A DNA stretch of 8,690 nt, taken from NCBI GenBank assembly GCA_020430675.1, contig JAGQJJ010000122.1, positions 1 to 8,690 of the forward strand, read 5' to 3'. The stretch's first letter is position 1. The number at the start of each line of letters is the position of its first letter. This document shows, in pieces, positions 5,759-8,690 of the stretch. The notes under the pieces were generated by a model, which was not told the origin of the DNA, made no database searches, and worked only from the letters and a program-made list of their open reading frames with translations. Source of the stretch: Myxococcales bacterium (GTDB taxonomy: Bacteria > Myxococcota > Bradymonadia > UBA7976 > UBA1532). The position numbers were made by a program, and so were the translations under genes.

Positions 5759-6699
5759 GTACCGGCCAGGCGCCCCTCGACAAACCGCACGTACTCGTCG
5801 CCCAGGTCGACGCCGGTCAGCGCCTCGACCTCGCGGATGCCGGTCGGGCTGGTCACGTTGATCTCGGTCAGGTGCTCGCCGATCACATCGAGGCCCACGA
5901 ACCACAGCCCGTCGGCGCGCAACCGCGGCCCGATGGCCGCGCAGAGCGCCTTCTCGCGCGGCGTCAACTCGCTGTGCACCACCCGGCCGCCGACGTGGAT
6001 ATTGCCCCGATTCTCGTCGGCCTGCGGCACCCGCAGGATGGCCCCGCGCGCCTCGCCGTCGATCAGGATGATGCGCTTGTCGCCCTCGCGCGCCGCCGGC
6101 AGGTATTGCTGGGCCATCACCCAGTGCTGCCCCTCGCCGCTCAGCGTCTCCAGAATGCTGGCCACGTTGCGGTCATCGGGCCGCAGCAAAAAGATGCCCG
6201 CGCCACCATGGCCGTCGATCGGCTTGACGATCAACGGTTGCTGACCCTCGCGCAGCCAGCCGCGAATCCGGGCCACGTCGCGGGTGACCAGCGTCTCGGG
6301 CATCCACTGCGAGAAGTGCAGCGCATAGACCTTCTCGTTGGCCATGCGCACGCCGTCGGTCGAGTTGACCACCAGCGTCTTCGGCCCGGCCAGATCGAGG
6401 ATATGCGTCGCGTGCAGGTAGGCGCGGTCGACCGGTGGATCCTTGCGGTTCCAGATCGAGTCGAAGTCGGCCAGCCGGTAATCGGCCCAGTCGCCGAGCG
6501 CAAAATGCTCGCCCTGCTTCGCCTGCACCTCGATCGGTGCCGCGCGCGCCGCGCCTTCGCCGCCGCGGGCGAACAGATCGTGGATGTTGCAGTAGAACAT
6601 CTGGTGCCCGCGGCGCTGCGCCGCGAGCAGGAAGCCGAAGGTCGTGTCCTTGTCGACGCGGACCGCCTCGATCGGATCCATGACCACCAGGATGCGCAT
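5755..6699 (-). CDS. gshB: Glutathione synthetase
   Basis: A 314-residue ATP-grasp ligase joining gamma-glutamylcysteine and glycine to make glutathione in the cytoplasm. The start at 6699 follows GGAGGG with 4 nt spacing; the frame stays open upstream to 7197, but that part lies antisense to the cytochrome gene and does not resemble GshB. N-terminal VVMDPIEAVRVDKDTTF closely resembles E. coli GshB. The ATP-grasp core shows LIVKPIDGHGGAGIF (156-170), EGDKRIILIDGEARGAILRVP, NRGNIHVGG and the hallmark EINVTSPTGIREVE (289-302). Length is nearly that of E. coli GshB (316 residues). No gshA is in the window, so the first step must be encoded elsewhere. Its stop codon interlocks with that of the DUF1841 gene, and it diverges from the cytochrome gene across a 96-bp gap. 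Confidence 0.96.
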   Translation of the reverse strand: MRILVVMDPIEAVRVDKDTTFGFLLAAQRRGHQMFYCNIHDLFARGGEGAARAAPIEVQAKQGEHFALGDWADYRLADFDSIWNRKDPPVDRAYLHATHILDLAGPKTLVVNSTDGVRMANEKVYALHFSQWMPETLVTRDVARIRGWLREGQQPLIVKPIDGHGGAGIFLLRPDDRNVASILETLSGEGQHWVMAQQYLPAAREGDKRIILIDGEARGAILRVPQADENRGNIHVGGRVVHSELTPREKALCAAIGPRLRADGLWFVGLDVIGEHLTEINVTSPTGIREVEALTGVDLGDEYVRFVEGRLAGT

Positions 6700-6703
6700 C
6701 AAA

Positions 6704-6709
6704 CCCTCC
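6704..6709 (-). promoter_or_regulatory. Shine-Dalgarno for gshB
   Basis: GGAGGG on the minus strand, 4 nt before the ATG at 6699. It is among the strongest ribosome binding sites in the window and fixes the gshB start against the longer open frame. Confidence 0.85.
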
Positions 6710-6764
6710 GAAAACCGGGTGAATCGCCCCGCGCGCTTCACGTCGCCGCAGTCGCCATTTTCGC

Positions 6765-6770
6765 TATGCT
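6765..6770 (+). promoter_or_regulatory. Possible -10 element for the cytochrome operon
   Basis: TATGCT, matching 4 of 6 bases of the sigma-70 -10 consensus, lies 25 bp before the cytochrome ATG in the A/T-richest part of the gap. The best -35-like match (TTCACG, 6737-6742) is 22 bp away, longer than usual, so this is tentative. Confidence 0.25.
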
Positions 6771-6786
6771 TTAGCCCGTTTTCTTC

Positions 6787-6792
6787 GGAGAG
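6787..6792 (+). promoter_or_regulatory. Shine-Dalgarno for the cytochrome gene
   Basis: GGAGAG ends 3 nt before the ATG at 6796 (its GGAG core ends 5 nt before), which supports this start. Confidence 0.75.
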
Positions 6793-6795
6793 ACC

Positions 6796-7290
6796 ATGAC
6801 TTCGCGCCGCCTCGCGTGGCTCGCCATGCCCCTCGCCGGGCTGTTTCTGCTCGCCGCGGCGCCACCGCCCGCCGCCGAGCCCCTGCCGATCGAAGCCGAC
6901 TGGCGACCCCGCGCGCTGGCCTGGTTCTCCACCACCAACGACGAAGGCCGCCGCAAAGAGATGCGCAAGGCCACGAAGGCGCTGCGGCAGGCCTGTCGTT
7001 ATTGCCATACCCCCGATTTCACCGACTACACCGACAAGCGGCTCATCGCCCAGCAGATGATGGCGATGGCGGCTGAGCATGGCGTGGACTGCGAGGACTG
7101 CCACGAAGGGCGCGGGCAGTTCACCGCGCTGGGTCGCCAGAGCAGCGACTGGTGGCGCGTCTCGCGCGACGAGAAGCTCGGCTGTGAGGCCTGCCACACC
7201 CCCAAGACGCGCTTCGTCGAGCTGACCGAGCGCGGCCGCGCGTGGCAGAAGGCGCGGCCGCAGCCCGCCGCGCCCAACGGAGCCCCATGA
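6796..7290 (+). CDS. Secreted three-haem c-type cytochrome
   Basis: A 164-residue exported electron-transfer protein. The N-terminus is a classical signal peptide: basic SRR, hydrophobic LAMPLAGLFLL, then an Ala/Pro cleavage region around residues 21-27. Three CxxCH haem-attachment motifs follow: CRYCH 67-71, CEDCH 99-103 and CEACH 130-134, so three covalently bound haems in the periplasm are expected. The spacing C..CH..DF......K..A..MM around the first motif resembles units of photosynthetic reaction-centre-type cytochrome c subunits, but no photosynthesis gene is present, so I treat that as fold similarity only. Met residues in the helix before the first motif (M55) and after it (M76-M77 region) could be axial ligands. 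Redox partner unknown. It overlaps the next small ORF by ATGA and lies divergent to gshB. Cytochrome assignment is firm; the subfamily is not. Confidence 0.9.
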   Translation: MTSRRLAWLAMPLAGLFLLAAAPPPAAEPLPIEADWRPRALAWFSTTNDEGRRKEMRKATKALRQACRYCHTPDFTDYTDKRLIAQQMMAMAAEHGVDCEDCHEGRGQFTALGRQSSDWWRVSRDEKLGCEACHTPKTRFVELTERGRAWQKARPQPAAPNGAP

Positions 7291-7448
7291 TCGACCGTCT
7301 GCGCGCCCGCGCCCTCGATGTGGCGCTCGATGTCGCCGCCGCCCCGAGCACGCTTCGGTTGGTGCGCCGGGTCACGCACCTGATGGCCCGGCTCAGCCTG
7401 GGAGTGCACCGCGCCAGCGCTCGCATTCGACCGCGCCAACGTGGATGA
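7287..7448 (+). CDS. Small basic protein, 53 residues, translationally coupled to the cytochrome
   Basis: An unrecognised small ORF starting at the ATGA overlap with the cytochrome stop. GGAG (7279-7282) lies 4 nt upstream, so a dedicated initiation signal exists. The product is rich in Arg, Ala and Leu, with an Arg-rich C-terminal end (IRPRQRG). The first two thirds (DRLRARALDVALDVAAA, then LRLVRRVTHLMARLSLG) would form amphipathic helices; there is no signal peptide, Cys or clear membrane span. It ends 33 bp before the next lipoprotein gene. The overlap, the ribosome binding site and the G/C-rich third positions argue that it is real, but a chance ORF in GC-rich DNA cannot be excluded. No function is assigned. 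Confidence 0.55.
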   Translation: MIDRLRARALDVALDVAAAPSTLRLVRRVTHLMARLSLGVHRASARIRPRQRG

Positions 7449-7470
7449 TGGCCCGAGCAGCGAGCGCGAT

Positions 7471-7475
7471 GAGGA
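7471..7475 (+). promoter_or_regulatory. Shine-Dalgarno for the Ig-like lipoprotein
   Basis: GAGGA lies 6 nt before the ATG at 7482. An in-frame TGA at 7470-7472 closes the frame just upstream, so 7482 is the first available start. Confidence 0.75.
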
Positions 7476-7481
7476 TGGTCC

Positions 7482-8690
7482 ATGAGCAGGCACCGGAGCG
7501 GGCAGGCCGGCAACACGGGTGAACGATCGGGGCGGCGGGGCTGGATGGGGCTGGCGCTCTTTGCGGCGCTCACCCTCGGCGCCTGCGATGACGGCGGCGG
7601 CACCGCGCCTTCGAATGACGCCGAGATCGACTCCACGGTCGACGCCACGCCGACCGACGCCGAGGTCGACGCCGAGGTCGACGCGGGCCCGGTCACGCTG
7701 CGCTTCATCGCGCCCGAGGACGGCGCCACGCTCACCGGCGCCAATGACCTGACCGGCGATCTGGCCGATGGCCTGCAAATCGAAGCCCGCCTCGCGGTGC
7801 AAGGCGCCGCCGAGGTCAACCTCAGCGTTGACGGCGCGCCGGCTCAGCGGCTCCCGGTGGTCGATGGGGTCGCCCGCGCGGTGGTCGCGCTTCCCGTCGC
7901 CGAAGAGGCCACTCATCGCCTCGAAGCCACCGCCGCGGCGGCCCGCGCCGCGGTCGATGTGCAGGTCGCGGTGGCCCGTTGCGCGCTCGTGGTTGAGCCT
8001 CTGCCGGGCGGCGGCTGCGATCTGGGCGCCGATGACGACGCCGACCCCATCGCGCCCGGCCTGCAGACCGACCTGCGCATCGAGACCTACTGCCCCGAGG
8101 TCGACGTGCGCGTCGAGGGCATCGCCGCCGCGGCCACGGTCGATAACGGCCGCGCGGTGGCCCGCATCACGCTGCGCGACGGCGAGAACGAGATCCGGGT
8201 GCAGGCCAAGTCGCCCACCGCGCTGCCCGCCGAGATCGGGCCCTATCGCCTCGTCGCGCGCGTCGAAGCGCCGCTCGTGGCCCTCGACCTGCGCGCTGGC
8301 GCCGAGAACGTGCGGGGCCTCGACGCCGCGCGGCGCGAGGGCCAATCGCTGTACTGGCAGTTCACCGGCCAGGCGGTCGGCCTGGAAGCCGGCGACGAGG
8401 TGCAGGTCGAGTTTGCCCCGCCGCTCGACGCCGCGGCCACCGCCCGGGTGGATCCCGACGGCGGCTTCGCGGTGGAAGCCGGCCTGCCCGCCGACACCCT
8501 GTACATCGGTGCGGTCACGGTGCGCGCGACCGACGCCTGTGGCGCGGAGAGCGCCGACATGACCTACGCGCTGCGCCTCGATGGCGTCGTGCCCACCCTG
8601 CGCCTCGTCGCGCCCGCCGATGGCACGCGCCTGTTCCGCCTCGACGACATCGATGGCGAGCGATCCGATGTGCAGGTGCCGATCACCGTG
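7482..8690 (+). CDS. Large Ig-like-repeat lipoprotein (3'-truncated by window edge)
   Basis: An open frame of 403 codons that runs off the right edge without a stop, with consistently G/C-rich third codon positions, unlike the overlapping frames. An Arg-rich n-region (1-20), a hydrophobic stretch (21-33) and a lipobox LGAC with acylated C35 make it a lipoprotein; Asp follows at +2 and +3. A flexible acidic linker (36-69) holds D-A-E-V repeats. Then come beta-rich, Ig-like modules. One begins LRFIAPEDG (73-81), and a related LRLVAPADG begins at residue 373, so the module pattern restarts about 300 residues later. Cysteines C167, C179, C204 and C353 may form disulfides. This architecture is common among surface lipoproteins of Myxococcota and relatives. 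No catalytic motif is seen in the visible part; adhesion or a surface structural role is a guess. It follows the small ORF by 33 bp. Confidence 0.87.
   Translation, partial: MSRHRSGQAGNTGERSGRRGWMGLALFAALTLGACDDGGGTAPSNDAEIDSTVDATPTDAEVDAEVDAGPVTLRFIAPEDGATLTGANDLTGDLADGLQIEARLAVQGAAEVNLSVDGAPAQRLPVVDGVARAVVALPVAEEATHRLEATAAAARAAVDVQVAVARCALVVEPLPGGGCDLGADDDADPIAPGLQTDLRIETYCPEVDVRVEGIAAAATVDNGRAVARITLRDGENEIRVQAKSPTALPAEIGPYRLVARVEAPLVALDLRAGAENVRGLDAARREGQSLYWQFTGQAVGLEAGDEVQVEFAPPLDAAATARVDPDGGFAVEAGLPADTLYIGAVTVRATDACGAESADMTYALRLDGVVPTLRLVAPADGTRLFRLDDIDGERSDVQVPITV
7656..7679 (+). repeat. Perfect 12-bp tandem repeat coding Asp-Ala-Glu-Val twice
   Basis: GACGCCGAGGTC occurs twice back to back, in frame with the lipoprotein (residues 59-66). 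Related D-A-E-I and V-D-A units flank it, making a periodic acidic linker just after the lipid anchor. It is a possible slippage hotspot that changes linker length in steps of four residues. Confidence 0.85.

Larger units (their letters stand above)
6700..6795. promoter_or_regulatory. Divergent promoter region between gshB and the cytochrome gene
   Basis: This 96-bp non-coding gap separates two divergent start codons, so it must hold promoter information for both unless they are transcribed from within neighbours. It is more A/T-rich on its right side (6757-6786) than its surroundings. Its ends carry related leaders read in opposite directions, CCCGGTTTTCGGAGGG for gshB and CCCGTTTTCTTCGGAG for the cytochrome gene. 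No well-spaced -35/-10 pair is clear on either strand. Confidence 0.6.

Noticed and set aside
5602..6774. + strand open frame covering gshB in antisense
   Set aside because: gshB on the minus strand is unmistakable; the + frame has no coherent domain.
6700..7197. N-terminal extension of gshB to an upstream ATG at 7197
   Set aside because: The extension lies antisense to the cytochrome gene, and the start at 6699 has GGAGGG and gives a normal GshB N-terminus and length.
6796..7290. Photosynthetic reaction-centre cytochrome subunit
   Set aside because: Local motif spacing is similar, but there are three rather than four haem motifs, the protein is short, and no photosynthesis genes are present.
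7026..8345. Minus-strand open frame of over 400 codons opposite the cytochrome, small ORF and lipoprotein
   Set aside because: The + strand genes have signal peptide, haem motifs, lipobox and ribosome binding sites; the antisense product is Gly/Arg/Asp-rich with none.
7768..8562. + strand open frame inside the Ig-like lipoprotein, other phase
   Set aside because: Its product is an Arg/Pro/Ser-rich string typical of a shifted frame; the lipoprotein frame has lipobox, ribosome binding site and G/C-rich third positions.

Overview
The window is high-GC bacterial DNA (roughly two thirds G+C by eye) with strong G/C bias at third codon positions, tight gene packing and ATGA/GTGA start-stop overlaps. 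A GSGGVGKTT-type ArsA pair, a 3-hydroxyacyl-CoA dehydrogenase of the 'GFATSRLG' kind, a lipoprotein with an Asp-Ala-Glu-Val linker and Ig-like repeats, and a multihaem cytochrome together suggest a Myxococcota/Bradymonadia-like (former deltaproteobacterial) organism. That placement is inference; there is no rRNA or other marker here.

Region 1 (1-5758, + strand) reads as one long co-directional block. It runs: the C-terminal end of a 3-hydroxyacyl-CoA dehydrogenase; two ArsA/Get3-type ATPases overlapping by ATGA; a TPR lipoprotein with a proline-rich tail; ruvX (YqgF) overlapping it by ATGA; mltG with a GTG start overlapping ruvX by GTGA; and a DUF1841 protein 10 bp later. The largest gaps in the block are 44 and 50 bp and no convincing terminator was seen. 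The ruvX-mltG pairing is common in bacteria, so this half is mostly housekeeping. The ArsA pair is the most mechanistically interesting part: each partner lacks a different ATPase residue.

Region 2 (5755-6699, - strand) is a full-length glutathione synthetase, gshB. It converges on the DUF1841 gene so tightly that one TTAA supplies both stop codons.

Region 3 (6700-6795) is a 96-bp divergent intergenic region with related, inverted leader sequences at its two ends. To its right lies a + strand cluster: a secreted three-haem c-type cytochrome, an overlapping 53-residue basic small protein, and a large Ig-like-repeat lipoprotein that runs off the window's right edge.

No CRISPR array, rRNA, tRNA, insertion sequence or phage gene was seen. 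No clear-cut new defence or mobile system is present. The leads most worth following are the asymmetric ArsA pair, the cytochrome-small ORF-lipoprotein cluster, and the His-rich DUF1841 protein at the end of the ruvX-mltG operon.
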